Shown here: in pieces, positions 1-8,522 of the stretch
Layout: every line of letters starts with the position of its first letter
Numbering within the stretch: position 1 is the stretch's first letter
NCBI RefSeq assembly: GCF_000522985.1
Contig: NZ_CP007128.1
Span: 4,138,220 to 4,202,219 of the forward strand
Direction: 5' to 3'
Origin: Gemmatirosa kalamazoonensis
Lineage (GTDB): Bacteria > Gemmatimonadota > Gemmatimonadetes > Gemmatimonadales > Gemmatimonadaceae
Length of the DNA stretch: 64,000 nt
Notes under the pieces: model-generated
Databases searched by the model: none
Told to the model about the DNA's origin: nothing
What the model saw: the letters and a program-made list of their open reading frames with translations, nothing else
Made by a program: the position numbers and the translations under genes

Positions 1-438
1 GTGCGCGAGCACCTCGGGCTTCGGGCGCACCTGTCCGGTGAACGCGAGCAGGATCCGCGCGACGCGGGTGCCGGTCGGCTCGCCGGAGCGCGACGCGAGC
101 GCATCCCGGTACGCGGCGAGCCGCTCGTTGAACTGCCGCTCGGCGAGCGTGAGCGCTCCGACGGCGATGTACGGGTCGCGGGTGAACGCCTCGCTCAGCT
201 CCTGCGCGATGAGCGACGGCGTGCGGTCATCGAGCGCGTTGCGCTGCGCGACGAGCAGGCCGAGCGCGCGGCGCGCGTAGCGCCACTCCCATCGCGCGTG
301 GTCGGCGTCGCCGCCGGCGGCAGCGCCCGCGAGCCAGGCCACCTCGTCGTCGAGCGGCTCGGCGTGCAGCGCGCGGACGTACCCCGCGGCGCGGCGGCGA
401 CGGTCGCGCTCCGCCTGCCAGTCGCCGAAGAGTCGCAC
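1..438 (-). CDS. hypothetical protein, cut by left edge
   Basis: I do not recognise this protein. A minus-strand frame is open from a GTG at 438 through the window edge (146 codons seen) and shows the G/C-rich third positions of the real genes around it. The GTG comes 9 bases after the stop of the Rrf2 gene, so it is probably co-transcribed. The visible part starts with a basic stretch (about residues 11-16, RDRRRR), is rich in Arg, Ala and Glu, looks mostly helical, and has no signal peptide or membrane segment. The C-terminus lies outside the window. The long plus-strand frame over the same bases is a shadow. Confidence 0.6.
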   Translation of the reverse strand, partial: MRLFGDWQAERDRRRRAAGYVRALHAEPLDDEVAWLAGAAAGGDADHARWEWRYARRALGLLVAQRNALDDRTPSLIAQELSEAFTRDPYIAVGALTLAERQFNERLAAYRDALASRSGEPTGTRVARILLAFTGQVRPKPEVLAH

Positions 439-447
439 GGGCGCGGG

Positions 448-960
448 CTACGCCTGAAGGACCGGAAGACCGCGGCGGGGCTCGGCGTCCGGCACCAGCG
501 GCGGGATCGCGCTCCGCCGGCCGAGCCCGACACGCTCACGCACGGCGCCCTCCTCGTGCAGCAGGTCGGACAGGCAGACGCTGTCGAGCACATCGTCGAT
601 CCGGCGCTGCAGCATCTGCCACACGGGGCGGATGCTGCAGCTGTGCGACGTGGAGCAGCGCTCCTCGTTCACCGGATGCGTCACGCAGTGGAGCTCGAAC
701 GTCGCGAGCTCCGAGGCGTGGATGATCTGTCGGACGGTGATCTGCTCCGCCGGCCGATCGAGCACGTAGCCGCCACGCGCGCCGCGCGTGCTCCGCACGA
801 TCCCAGCGCGGCGGAGCCGGAGCAGGATCTGCTCGACGTAGTCGGTCGGCAGCCGCTCCTTCTCCGCCACGTCGCGGCCGGTGACCGGCCCCTCGGCGAC
901 CCGCTTCGCGAGGTGCAACGCGCAGATGAGGCCGTACTCGGCCCAGGTCGTGATTCGCAC
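448..960 (-). CDS. Rrf2/IscR-type transcriptional regulator
   Basis: This is a 170-residue winged-helix regulator of the Rrf2 family. The N-terminal half carries the HTH (MRITTWAEYGL start, then GARGGY in the wing, about residues 60-66). A cysteine cluster at C92, C102 and C108 is where IscR and NsrR hold a 2Fe-2S cluster, so it may sense iron-sulfur status, NO or oxidants; that is family knowledge, not proof. The start is a GTG at 960. It lies 18 bases after the aspartase stop, at the distal end of a long minus-strand gene train. The C-terminal 30 residues after the cluster are basic and proline-rich and look poorly conserved. Confidence 0.85.
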   Translation of the reverse strand: MRITTWAEYGLICALHLAKRVAEGPVTGRDVAEKERLPTDYVEQILLRLRRAGIVRSTRGARGGYVLDRPAEQITVRQIIHASELATFELHCVTHPVNEERCSTSHSCSIRPVWQMLQRRIDDVLDSVCLSDLLHEEGAVRERVGLGRRSAIPPLVPDAEPRRGLPVLQA

Positions 961-978
961 GCGTGGAAGCTATCGGCT

Positions 979-2406
979 TCAGCCGCCGGCGACCATACCG
1001 TGCGCGCCGCCGGGCACGCCGATCTCGGTCATCTTCCGGAGGTCGAGCACCTCGTCGATCTGCTCGTCGGGGAGGACCTTGTCGCGCTTCACCATGTCGC
1101 GGATCAGGATTCCCTCCTTCACCGACTGCTTGCTGATCTCGGCCGCCTTCGCATAGCCGATGTGCGGCATGAGCGCGGTCGCGAGTGCCGCCGAACGCTC
1201 CACCCAGTACGCGAGCATCGGCTCGTTCGCCTCGATCCCCTTCACCGTCTTGTCGGTGAGCACGGTCGCCGCGCTTGTGAGGATCTGCATCGACAGCAGG
1301 ATGTTGTGCGCGATGACGGGCATCATGACGTTCAGCTCGAGCTGCCCGTGCTCGCTCGCGATGGCGACCGTCGTGTCGCACCCCATGACCTGGAAGCAGA
1401 CCTGATTCACCATCTCGGGGATCGACGGATTGATCTTCCCCGGCATGATGGAGCTGCCCGGCTGCACGGCCGGGAGCTTGATCTCGTCGATGCCGGTGCG
1501 CGGCCCCATCACCATGAGCCGCAGGTCGCTCACGATCTTGCTCAGATCGATCGCGAGCCCGCGCAGCGTGGCGCTGAACGCCGCGGCGTCACCCATGCTC
1601 TGCATGAGCTGGATGCGGTCCTCGCCGACGCGCACGTCGAGCCCCGTGATCTCCTTCAGGTACCGGTTCATGAGCGCGGGATACTCCGCCTCCACCGTCA
1701 CGCCGGTCCCGACGGCGCTGCCGCCGATCCCGAGGTCGCGCAGATAGTCGGCGGCCTGCGTGGCGCGGCGGAGCGCGCGGTCGATGGAGCCCGCGTACGC
1801 GGTGAACTCCTGGCCCAACCGAATCGGCATCGCGTCCTGCAGGTGCGTGCGACCGGCCTTCACGATGTGGTCGAACTGGCGTCCCTTCTCGGCGAGCGCG
1901 TCGCGCAGCCCCTCGAACGCACGCTGCAGCGCCGGCAGCTGCGACAGCGCGGCGAGCCGGATGTTCGTGGGGATCGTGTCGTTCGTCGACTGCGCCATGT
2001 TGACGTGGTCGTTCGGATGCACCGGCTTGTACTCGCCGCGCTTGCCGCCCAGCAGCTCGTTCGCGCGGTTCGCCAGCACCTCGTTCACGTTCATGTTGTG
2101 CGACGTGCCGGCACCGGCCTGGTACGGGTCGACGACGAAGTGCTCGTCGTGCCGGCGCGCGAGCACCTCGTCGGCGGCACTCACGATGGCGTCGGCGACC
2201 CTCGCCTCGAGGCGGCCGGTCTCCTTGTGCGTCATCGCCGCGGCCTTCTTGATCCACACCTGCGCCTGCACGAAGGGCCACAGCGGCTTGAGCCCGCTGA
2301 TCGGGAAGTTCTGGCGGGCGCGAAGCGTCTGCACGCCGTAGAGCGCGTCGGCGGGGACCTGGAGCTCGCCGAGGGGGTCCTTTTCGGTGCGGAATTGGGC
2401 GGACAT
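979..2406 (-). CDS. aspA: aspartate ammonia-lyase (fumarase/aspartase superfamily)
   Basis: A 475-residue enzyme of the aspartase/fumarase superfamily that reversibly converts aspartate to fumarate and ammonia in the cytoplasm. The superfamily loop GSSIMPGKIN is at residues 317-326 with the catalytic serine, and TSHNMNVNE is near residue 101. The stretch after the loop (NPSIPEMVNQV, then QLELNVMMPV) is closer to aspartases than to class II fumarases, as is GRTHLQDAMP near 185. A class II fumarase remains the alternative. It follows the DUF4149 gene after a 56-base gap that holds two tandem copies of GTTAGGC, and it is followed by the Rrf2 gene. Confidence 0.8.
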   Translation of the reverse strand: MSAQFRTEKDPLGELQVPADALYGVQTLRARQNFPISGLKPLWPFVQAQVWIKKAAAMTHKETGRLEARVADAIVSAADEVLARRHDEHFVVDPYQAGAGTSHNMNVNEVLANRANELLGGKRGEYKPVHPNDHVNMAQSTNDTIPTNIRLAALSQLPALQRAFEGLRDALAEKGRQFDHIVKAGRTHLQDAMPIRLGQEFTAYAGSIDRALRRATQAADYLRDLGIGGSAVGTGVTVEAEYPALMNRYLKEITGLDVRVGEDRIQLMQSMGDAAAFSATLRGLAIDLSKIVSDLRLMVMGPRTGIDEIKLPAVQPGSSIMPGKINPSIPEMVNQVCFQVMGCDTTVAIASEHGQLELNVMMPVIAHNILLSMQILTSAATVLTDKTVKGIEANEPMLAYWVERSAALATALMPHIGYAKAAEISKQSVKEGILIRDMVKRDKVLPDEQIDEVLDLRKMTEIGVPGGAHGMVAGG

Positions 2407-2462
2407 GGGCGTTAGGCGTTAGGCTTGCCGTTGCTCTTCCAAGAACAGATCGTTCGCTGCGC

Positions 2463-2945
2463 TCACGACGACACCTTGCGGGCGGCGAGCACGGTGAGCA
2501 CGAGGGCGACGCCGGCGGCGAGCATGCCGGCGCCCATCCATGCCACGCTGATCCCGTGCAGGCGACCGAACTGCACGCGGCGCGGGTCGGTGGCGGCGAG
2601 CGCCTCGATGCTCGGTCCGATCTCCGCGCGCAGGCGGTGGATGCGCGGTGTGATGACGAACTGCGCGACCAGGCACGCACCGGCCGCGACGAGCGGCAGG
2701 GCGATCCGTGCGCGGGCGAACGGGCCGCCGCCCCACGCGAGCAGCGCCGCCCCGAGACCGACGACGATGCCGGCGACGAACACGGTCGGCAGCACACGGC
2801 CGACGAGCGCACCGGCAAGCGCTCGGGTGGGCAGCACGGCGAACGCCGCGGGCGCGACGACCGCCGCGACGAGCGCCGCCGCGCCGACCCACAGCGCGAG
2901 CAGCGACGCCGCGGAGACGAGCCGGATGTTAGGCACCGCGATCAT
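2463..2945 (-). CDS. DUF4149 (TMEM205-like) membrane protein
   Basis: A 160-residue membrane protein with four predicted hydrophobic segments (about residues 8-36, 46-70, 80-98 and 133-153). It resembles the DUF4149/TMEM205-like family, whose function is unknown to me. The start ATG at 2945 overlaps the stop of the upstream MBL gene as ATGA, which fixes the start and suggests coupled translation. A longer reading frame upstream in the same frame is ignored for that reason. One GTTAGGC motif (2928-2934) is read here as the codons CCT AAC (Pro-Asn). Confidence 0.7.
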   Translation of the reverse strand: MIAVPNIRLVSAASLLALWVGAAALVAAVVAPAAFAVLPTRALAGALVGRVLPTVFVAGIVVGLGAALLAWGGGPFARARIALPLVAAGACLVAQFVITPRIHRLRAEIGPSIEALAATDPRRVQFGRLHGISVAWMGAGMLAAGVALVLTVLAARKVSS

Positions 2946-3628
2946 CCGCCGAGCACCCGCGCGCCGCCGTTGAGGAACGGGTTCGTCGCGACCTCGTCGC
3001 CGATCGTCGTCGCGGGGCCGTGTCCCGGGTACACCACCGCGTCCTCGGGCAGCGTGGCGATGCGCGCGAGCGACCGGGACATCGCGCGCGGATCGCTGAG
3101 CGGCAAATCGGTGCGGCCGATGGAGCCGGCGAACAGCAGATCGCCGCCGAGCACCACACCGTGGCCGTGGAAGACGACGTGGCCCGGCGCGTGTCCGGGC
3201 GTGTGCATGACCGTGAAGCGCAGCGTGCCGAGCGTGAGCTCCATGCCGTCCGCGAGCTCGCGCTCCGGGCGCGGCTGCTCGGTCCACGGCAGCCAGTACA
3301 TCTGCGCGGCGCGCGGCGCGTAGTCGAACACGGGCAGGTCGTCCGGGTGCAGATACACCGGCACGTCCCACTCGCGCTTCACGTCGGCAATGGCGCCGAT
3401 GTGGTCGAGATGCGCGTGGGTGAGCCATATCGCCTCGAGGCGCGCGCCCGAGTCGCGCACCATGCGCACGATGCGCCCGCCTTCCGCACCCGGATCGACG
3501 ACGATCGCGGCGTCGGTCGCCGGATCGACGACGAGATAGCAGTTCTCCTCGAACACGCCGACGGTGGTGTGCGAGACGCGCGGCGCGGCCGCCACCGCGT
3601 CGAGCTGATTGTCACCCGGCGCGCTCAT
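2942..3628 (-). CDS. metallo-beta-lactamase fold hydrolase, glyoxalase II-like
   Basis: A 228-residue MBL-fold enzyme. The metal-binding motif THAHLDH lies at residues 70-76 (H71, H73, D75, H76). Further ligands are visible in HTPGHAPGH, GGDLLFAGSIGRTD and the C-terminal YPGHGP. The short length and GSIGRTD pattern fit hydroxyacylglutathione-hydrolase-like thioester hydrolases; the substrate is not determined by sequence. It overlaps both neighbours by ATGA: thioredoxin reductase upstream and the DUF4149 gene downstream. Confidence 0.8.
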   Translation of the reverse strand: MSAPGDNQLDAVAAAPRVSHTTVGVFEENCYLVVDPATDAAIVVDPGAEGGRIVRMVRDSGARLEAIWLTHAHLDHIGAIADVKREWDVPVYLHPDDLPVFDYAPRAAQMYWLPWTEQPRPERELADGMELTLGTLRFTVMHTPGHAPGHVVFHGHGVVLGGDLLFAGSIGRTDLPLSDPRAMSRSLARIATLPEDAVVYPGHGPATTIGDEVATNPFLNGGARVLGG

Positions 3629-4662
3629 GCCTCCACCGTTTCCGGCGGCGCGGTCTCCGCGGTCTCGAGCACCGGCGACTCACCGATGCCATGGTGCGCG
3701 AGGTAGCGCTCCGCCTCCAGCGCCGCCATGCACCCGGTGCCGGCCGACGTGATCGCCTGGCGGTAGTAGTCGTCGGCCACGTCGCCGGCCGCGAACACGC
3801 CGGGCACCGACGTCGCCGTGCGCCCCGGCGCGGTGACGACGTAGCCGTGCGGCGTGGTCTCCACCTGTCCCTTCAGGAACGCCGTGTTCGGCGTGTGCCC
3901 GATGGCGACGAACAGACCGCCCACCTCGATGTCGCGCTGCGCGCCGCTCGCGGTATCCTCCACGCGCAGCCCGGTGATCGCGTCGTCGCCGATGACGTCG
4001 ACGACGCGCGTGTTCCACAGCACCCGAGTCTTCGCGTGGCCGAGCACGCGCTGCTGCATCGCCTTCGACGCGCGGAACGCGTCGCGCCGATGGACGATGA
4101 GCACCTCGCTCGCGAACTTCGTGAGGTACATCGCCTCCTCCATGGCCGTGTCGCCACCGCCGACGACGGCGAGGACGCGGTTGCGGAAGAACGGCAGCGC
4201 ACCGTCGCACACCGCGCACGCCGACACGCCGCCGCCGCTCTGCGCGAGGCGCAGCTCGTTCGGCAGGCCGAGCCAGTTCGCCGACGCGCCCGTCGCGACG
4301 ATCACGGTGTGCGCGAGCAGCTGCGTTCCGCCGCTCGACGTCAGCCGCTTCGGCTCGGAGACGAGGTCAACCTCGACGATGCGCTCGCCGACGACACGGG
4401 TGCCGTAGCGCTCCGCCTGCTCTTTCATGCGCTGCATGAGCTCCTGGCCGCTGATCGGCTCGGGGAACCCCGGGAAGTTCTCGATCTCGGTCGTCAGCAT
4501 GAGCTGCCCGCCGGGCACCTCGATGCCCATGACCTCGCCCTCGTACACGACGGGATTGAGGCTCGCGCGGGCCGCGTACACCGCCGCAGTCCACGCGGCG
4601 GGGCCGGAGCCGATGATGACGACTTTCTCGACGTTGGAAGCGGCCATATCCGTTGGCGGCAA
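3625..4662 (-). CDS. trxB: thioredoxin reductase
   Basis: A 345-residue low-molecular-weight thioredoxin reductase, which moves electrons from NADPH through FAD and a disulfide to thioredoxin. The FAD motif GSGPAAWTAA starts at residue 18, the redox pair is C149-A-V-C152 (CAVCDG), the NADPH motif is GGGDTAMEEA near 168-177, and the second FAD motif GVFAAGDV is near the C-terminus. An internal ATG at residue 6 (MAASNVEK) is an equally good start. It could serve the thioredoxin 2 encoded at 37.9 kb. It should not be taken for the missing E3 of the dehydrogenase upstream, which would be about 460 residues long with a CxxxxC pair. Confidence 0.92.
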   Translation of the reverse strand: MPPTDMAASNVEKVVIIGSGPAAWTAAVYAARASLNPVVYEGEVMGIEVPGGQLMLTTEIENFPGFPEPISGQELMQRMKEQAERYGTRVVGERIVEVDLVSEPKRLTSSGGTQLLAHTVIVATGASANWLGLPNELRLAQSGGGVSACAVCDGALPFFRNRVLAVVGGGDTAMEEAMYLTKFASEVLIVHRRDAFRASKAMQQRVLGHAKTRVLWNTRVVDVIGDDAITGLRVEDTASGAQRDIEVGGLFVAIGHTPNTAFLKGQVETTPHGYVVTAPGRTATSVPGVFAAGDVADDYYRQAITSAGTGCMAALEAERYLAHHGIGESPVLETAETAPPETVEA

Positions 4663-4687
4663 GGGTACGACCTGGAAGATATCGGGC

Positions 4688-5419
4688 TCAGCGCCGGACG
4701 TGTCGGCCGCCGTCGACGATGATCGTCTCGCCGGTCACGTAGTCCGCGTCGAGCAGATAGAGCATCGCGCCGGCGACGTCGGCGGGACTGCCCTGACGCT
4801 GCAGCGGTGTCGTGGCGCGCAGGTGCTCGGCCGAGTCGCCGTCCCAATCGTCGGGGAGCAGCACGGTGCCGGGCGCGATGCCGTTCACGCGGATGCGCGG
4901 CGCCAGCACGCGGGCGAGCGAGCGCGTCATGTGCACGATCCCGGACTTCGTGATGCCGTGCGGCACGTACGCGGGCCACGTCTCGAACGCCGCGAGATCG
5001 GCGATGTTCACGATCGCCCCGCCGCGCTCCGCCATCGCGCGCGCGGCGGCCTGCGCGACGAAGAACGGGGCGCGCAGGTTCAACGCGAACATCGCGTCCC
5101 ACTGCTCCGGCGTCACCTCGCCGAACGGCGTGCGCTCCATGACCGCGGCCGAGTTCACGAGCACGTCGAGCGCGCCGAAGCGGTGCACGACGTCGTCGAC
5201 GAGCCGCGCCGGCGCCGCGCCATCGGAGAGGTCCGCCTGGAACGGCTCGGCCTCCGAGCCGCTCTCGCGGATCATGCGGCACGTCTCGTCGGCGCCGCCG
5301 CGCGAGCCGTTGTAGTGCACGGCGACGCGCATCCCGCGCGCGCCGAGCGCGAGGGCGAGCGCGCGCCCCACGCGCCGACCGGCGCCGGTGACGATCGCGA
5401 CGCGGCCGCGGAGATCCAT
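4688..5419 (-). CDS. SDR-family protein lacking the usual Ser/Tyr
   Basis: A 243-residue short-chain dehydrogenase/reductase fold. The nucleotide-binding TGAGRRVG is at residues 11-18, the NSAA motif is near 89-92, and N114 and K158 of the catalytic set are present. The usual YxxxK is replaced by H154-x3-K158 (Y151 is out of register), and the usual catalytic serine region reads NIAD (138-141). It resembles pteridine-reductase-like SDRs most. Oxidoreductase activity is therefore uncertain. The C-terminal GGETIIVDGG-type segment (GETIIVDGGRH) is typical. The ATG lies 2 bases after the PHP gene stop, inside a CCTAACG motif. Confidence 0.82.
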   Translation of the reverse strand: MDLRGRVAIVTGAGRRVGRALALALGARGMRVAVHYNGSRGGADETCRMIRESGSEAEPFQADLSDGAAPARLVDDVVHRFGALDVLVNSAAVMERTPFGEVTPEQWDAMFALNLRAPFFVAQAAARAMAERGGAIVNIADLAAFETWPAYVPHGITKSGIVHMTRSLARVLAPRIRVNGIAPGTVLLPDDWDGDSAEHLRATTPLQRQGSPADVAGAMLYLLDADYVTGETIIVDGGRHVRR

Positions 5420-5421
5420 CG

Positions 5422-6255
5422 TTAGGCAGCCCGGCGCGACTCGGCGCGCCGCTCCTGCACGGCCAGCCACTCGGCCGGCACGTTCATCATGCCGATCGCG
5501 CGCGCGCCGGGCTGGCCGTGCCAGTCGGAGCCGCCGCTCGGCACGAGGCGGAAGAAGTCGGCGAGCGCGGTGAGTCGATCGATGTCGTCGGCGTTGTGGC
5601 TCGGGTGGCGAACCTCGAGCCCATCGATGCCCGCGGCGACGAACCGCTCGACGCGCTCGCGTCGTCCCTCGCTGCCCGGGTGCGCCCACACCACGATGCC
5701 CCCCGCTTCGTGGACCAGGCGCACGGCATCGGCGACCTCGAGGCGCGGCTTGTCGACGTACGCCTTCTTGCCCGTCGCGAGATAGCGGTAGAACGCCTCG
5801 CGCTCGTCGGCGACGAAGCCGCCCTTCACGAGTGCGCGCGCGACGTGCGGCCGCCCCACGGCGCCGCCGCCCGACTCGGCGAGCACGGCGTCCACCGTGA
5901 GCGGGACGCCGATCGCGTTCAGCTTCGCGACGATCTGCTCGGCGCGCGTGACGCGGTCGTCGCGGAACCGCGCGAGCGCGCTCGCCATGAGATCGACGCG
6001 CGCGATGTGGAGGCCGAGCAGGTGGACCTCCATCGCCCCGTCGTGCGCACTCAGCTCGACTCCCGCGATGACGCGCACGCCGAGCGACTGGCCGGCGCGG
6101 ATCGCGGCGTCGACGCCGCCGACCGTGTCGTGGTCGGTGAGCGCGATCGCCGCGAGCCCTGCCGCGCGCGCCGCGTCCACGACGGCTTCGGGCGCGAGCG
6201 CGCCGTCGGAGGCCGTCGAGTGCAGGTGCAGGTCGACGTGCTGGCCGTCGCTCAC
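5422..6255 (-). CDS. PHP-domain phosphoesterase (YciV/RNase AM-like)
   Basis: A 277-residue PHP-domain metal-dependent phosphoesterase. HLHST begins at residue 10 (H10, H12), TDHDTVGG follows near residue 40, and the later HPGSEG and SGGSDWHGQ stretches supply the other ligands. The order and length match the YciV/TrpH group, which removes phosphate from 3',5'-nucleoside bisphosphates or trims RNA 5' ends. The start overlaps the upstream gene stop as ATGA. The TAA stop lies inside a GTTAGGC motif (5421-5427). Confidence 0.85.
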   Translation of the reverse strand: MSDGQHVDLHLHSTASDGALAPEAVVDAARAAGLAAIALTDHDTVGGVDAAIRAGQSLGVRVIAGVELSAHDGAMEVHLLGLHIARVDLMASALARFRDDRVTRAEQIVAKLNAIGVPLTVDAVLAESGGGAVGRPHVARALVKGGFVADEREAFYRYLATGKKAYVDKPRLEVADAVRLVHEAGGIVVWAHPGSEGRRERVERFVAAGIDGLEVRHPSHNADDIDRLTALADFFRLVPSGGSDWHGQPGARAIGMMNVPAEWLAVQERRAESRRAA

Positions 6256-6554
6256 GGGCGCGTGCCGGCGCCGCCGCCAGGCAGCACGGAGCCGCGGTAC
6301 CCTGCCTCGGGCGACGTGTCGCTCGGCTGCGAGTAGCGCAGCAGCTCCATGAGTTGCGCGTCGCTCAGCTCGAACAGCGACTGCTCGCGCGACCGCGTGC
6401 CGACGGGCGAGTAGCGGGTGACGCGCACGACGCGGTCCTCGCCCTCGCCGGCGACGAAGATGAGCCCGAACTCGTCCATGTTCATGATCGTCGTGAAGCC
6501 CGACGGGAACACGCGCCAGGTCGTGCCGTCGAGGGTGAGGGTGCGGGTCGGCAT
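6252..6554 (-). CDS. hypothetical protein, 100 residues
   Basis: Not recognised. A 100-residue soluble protein that begins with a short beta-rich part (TLTLDGTTWRVFPSG) followed by a segment with Phe, Leu and Ser (SLFELSDAQLMELLRYS) and a Gly/Pro-rich tail. No membrane segment or signal peptide. The content of aromatic and acidic residues argues for a real gene, and it overlaps the PHP gene by ATGA and follows the preceding gene by 1 base, so it is locked in the operon. Confidence 0.6.
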   Translation of the reverse strand: MPTRTLTLDGTTWRVFPSGFTTIMNMDEFGLIFVAGEGEDRVVRVTRYSPVGTRSREQSLFELSDAQLMELLRYSQPSDTSPEAGYRGSVLPGGGAGTRP

Positions 6555-6555
6555 C

Positions 6556-6870
6556 TCAGGTGTGCGATGGTGGAGGCGTCACGATCTCGAGGTACGTGTC
6601 GAACGCGGCGGTCTCCGCGCGCGTCGGGGCGAGGCGAAAGTCGAGCGTCTCGGTGAACAGCGCGTCCTGGTCGAGCGCGGTCGTGAGCGACGCCCGGTCG
6701 CGCGTCTCGACGAACTCGAGGAACTCTCCGGTCACGTCGTCGCGCTCGAACGCCCAGAAATGTACGCCGCACGCCGTCGCGCTCGCGCGCCGCTCGGCAA
6801 GGCGCGCGAGGTAGGCGTCGCGCTCGTCGGACGACACGGTGAGCCGGCGGACGGCGAGCGCGTGTGCCAT
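6556..6870 (-). CDS. hypothetical small protein, possible dimeric alpha-beta barrel
   Basis: A 104-residue protein with no clear name. The pattern of alternating strands and helices (AVRRLTVSSDERDAYLARL, then HFWAFERDD and EFLEFVET) resembles ABM-type ferredoxin-like dimeric barrels, which is only a structural guess. It sits 7 bases downstream of the E2 gene, in the middle of the dehydrogenase operon, and 1 base upstream of the 100-residue unknown. Confidence 0.55.
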   Translation of the reverse strand: MAHALAVRRLTVSSDERDAYLARLAERRASATACGVHFWAFERDDVTGEFLEFVETRDRASLTTALDQDALFTETLDFRLAPTRAETAAFDTYLEIVTPPPSHT

Positions 6871-6877
6871 GCGCCGA

Positions 6878-8236
6878 TCAGAGGCCCGTGTCCGGGAAGC
6901 TCTCGAGCTCCTTCTTCACGAACGCCATGAACCGATCCGCGTCGGCGCCGTCGACGATGCGGTGGTCGAACGAGATCGAGAAGTACGAGCACGTGCGAAT
7001 GGCGATCGTGTCCTCGCCGTCCGGCCCAGTGATCACCTTCGGCCGCTTCTCGATCGCGCCGACGCCGAGGATGCCGGACGTCGGCACCGGGATGATCGGC
7101 GTACCCATGAGCGAGCCGAACACGCCCGGGTTCGTGATGGTGAACGTCGCGCCCTGCACGTCCTGCGGCTGCAGCTTCTTCGACCGCGCGCGCCCCGCGA
7201 GATCGTTCAGCTGCCGCGTGAGGCCGGTGAGCGAGAGGTCGTCGGCGTTCTTGATGACGGGGACGATGAGCCCCCAGTCGAGCGCGACGGCGATGCCGAC
7301 GTTGTACTGCTTGCGGTAGACGACGTTGTTGCCGCTCACCGCCGCGTTCAGCACGGGGAACGCCTTCAGCCCGTCGACGACCGCCTTGATGATGAACGGC
7401 AGGTACGTGAGCTTCTCGCCGGTCGCGCGCTCGAACTCCGCGCGCTTCGCGGCGCGGATGCGCGCGATGCGCGTGAGGTCGATCTCGAAGAAGCTCGTGA
7501 CGTGCGCGTTCCAGCGGCGGGAGAGCGTCATGTGCTCCGCCGTGAGCTGGCGGATGCGGCTCATCGGCTCGACGATGTCGCCGGGCATCGACTCGACGGT
7601 CGGCGCCTGGACGCCGCCACCGAGGCTGGCGCCGGCGCCGGCCGGAACGTTAGGCGCCGGCCCGGTCGGCCGCGCGACGGTGACGCCGCCCTCGATGATC
7701 TCGAGGATGTCACGCTTCGTGACGCGGCCGGCGACGCCGGAGCCGTGCAGGCCGGTGAGCTCGATGCCGTGCTCCGCGGCGATCTTGCGCACGAGCGGGG
7801 AGCTCTTCGTCTTCACCCGCTCCTCGAACGACGCGCCGTTGCCGCCCGGCGCGGACGACGCGCCGCTCCACGCGGACGGCCCACCGGCACCCGCATCGGC
7901 CGAGGCCGCGGCGGGAGACGACGCGGACGCCACCGGTGCGGGCGGCGGCGGAGCGGGTGCCGCTGCCGGAGCACCGCCCGCCACCAGCGCGCCCTTCTCC
8001 GTCTCCAGCCGCGCCACGACGGTGCCGACGGCGACGGTCTGCCCCTCGGTGACGGTGATCTCGGCGAGCACGCCGGCCGACGGCGCGGGGATCTCCGCAT
8101 CGACCTTGTCGGTCGAGATCTCGAAGATCGGCTCGTCGCGCTTCACCTCGTCGCCGATCTTCTTGAGCCAGCGCGAGAGCGTGCCCTCGGCGATGGACTC
8201 GCCCATCTGCGGCATGATGACGTCTACACGCGCCAC
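6878..8236 (-). CDS. 2-oxoacid dehydrogenase E2 (dihydrolipoyl acyltransferase)
   Basis: A 452-residue E2 core of a 2-oxoacid dehydrogenase complex, which transfers the acyl group from E1 to CoA. It has one N-terminal lipoyl domain (about 1-76) with the lipoylated Lys44 in STDKVDAE, a linker rich in Ala/Pro (about 90-130), a peripheral-subunit-binding domain (about 143-178, SPLVRKIAAEHG), and a catalytic domain ending in DHRIVDGADADRF with the active-site His and Asp. It follows the E1 genes in the same transcript. Whether the substrate is pyruvate or a branched-chain 2-oxoacid cannot be told from the sequence alone. Confidence 0.93.
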   Translation of the reverse strand: MARVDVIMPQMGESIAEGTLSRWLKKIGDEVKRDEPIFEISTDKVDAEIPAPSAGVLAEITVTEGQTVAVGTVVARLETEKGALVAGGAPAAAPAPPPPAPVASASSPAAASADAGAGGPSAWSGASSAPGGNGASFEERVKTKSSPLVRKIAAEHGIELTGLHGSGVAGRVTKRDILEIIEGGVTVARPTGPAPNVPAGAGASLGGGVQAPTVESMPGDIVEPMSRIRQLTAEHMTLSRRWNAHVTSFFEIDLTRIARIRAAKRAEFERATGEKLTYLPFIIKAVVDGLKAFPVLNAAVSGNNVVYRKQYNVGIAVALDWGLIVPVIKNADDLSLTGLTRQLNDLAGRARSKKLQPQDVQGATFTITNPGVFGSLMGTPIIPVPTSGILGVGAIEKRPKVITGPDGEDTIAIRTCSYFSISFDHRIVDGADADRFMAFVKKELESFPDTGL

Positions 8237-8240
8237 GGGA

Positions 8241-8522
8241 CTAACCTCGGTCGTTGTTGATGTCGGGCGCCGGCTGGCTCAGGCGCCGCAGGACGAGCAT
8301 CGGAAGCGTGAGGGCGCCGAGCAGCGCGCCGATTCCCGCGTAGACGTGCCAGTCGCACGTCGGGATGTCCGGGCACGTGGGCGCCTTCGTGAAGTACGCC
8401 ACGATCTTCGACAGCAGCACGGCGATCATCGAGCCGCTGACGGCGCCGATCGGCACCATGAAGCACCCGATCGCGGTCTTCGGCGGACCGCCCTGCCGCT
8501 CCGGCTGCGGGGAAGCGCCCAT
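8241..8522 (-). CDS. small two-helix membrane protein in the dehydrogenase operon
   Basis: A 93-residue unknown with two hydrophobic stretches (about residues 20-42 and 63-80), separated by a loop holding two cysteines (TCPDIPTCDW). The ATG at 8522 overlaps the stop of the E1beta gene as TGATG; the longer frame upstream would run through E1beta and is rejected. The gene ends 4 bases before the E2 start. A role in anchoring or assembling the complex is conceivable but there is no direct evidence. Confidence 0.55.
   Translation of the reverse strand: MGASPQPERQGGPPKTAIGCFMVPIGAVSGSMIAVLLSKIVAYFTKAPTCPDIPTCDWHVYAGIGALLGALTLPMLVLRRLSQPAPDINNDRG

Noticed and set aside
1-2415. 804-residue plus-strand reading frame
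   Set aside because: It lies antisense to the aspartase, Rrf2 and cut-off unknown genes and its translation is Arg/His/Asp-rich noise typical of high-GC shadows.
2411-2424. Telomere-like TTAGGC repeats
   Set aside because: The tandem pair resembles a nematode telomere unit by chance; only two copies occur, inside a bacterial operon.
3625-4662. Lipoamide dehydrogenase (E3) for the dehydrogenase operon
   Set aside because: CAVC spacing, length of 345 residues and domain order are those of thioredoxin reductase.
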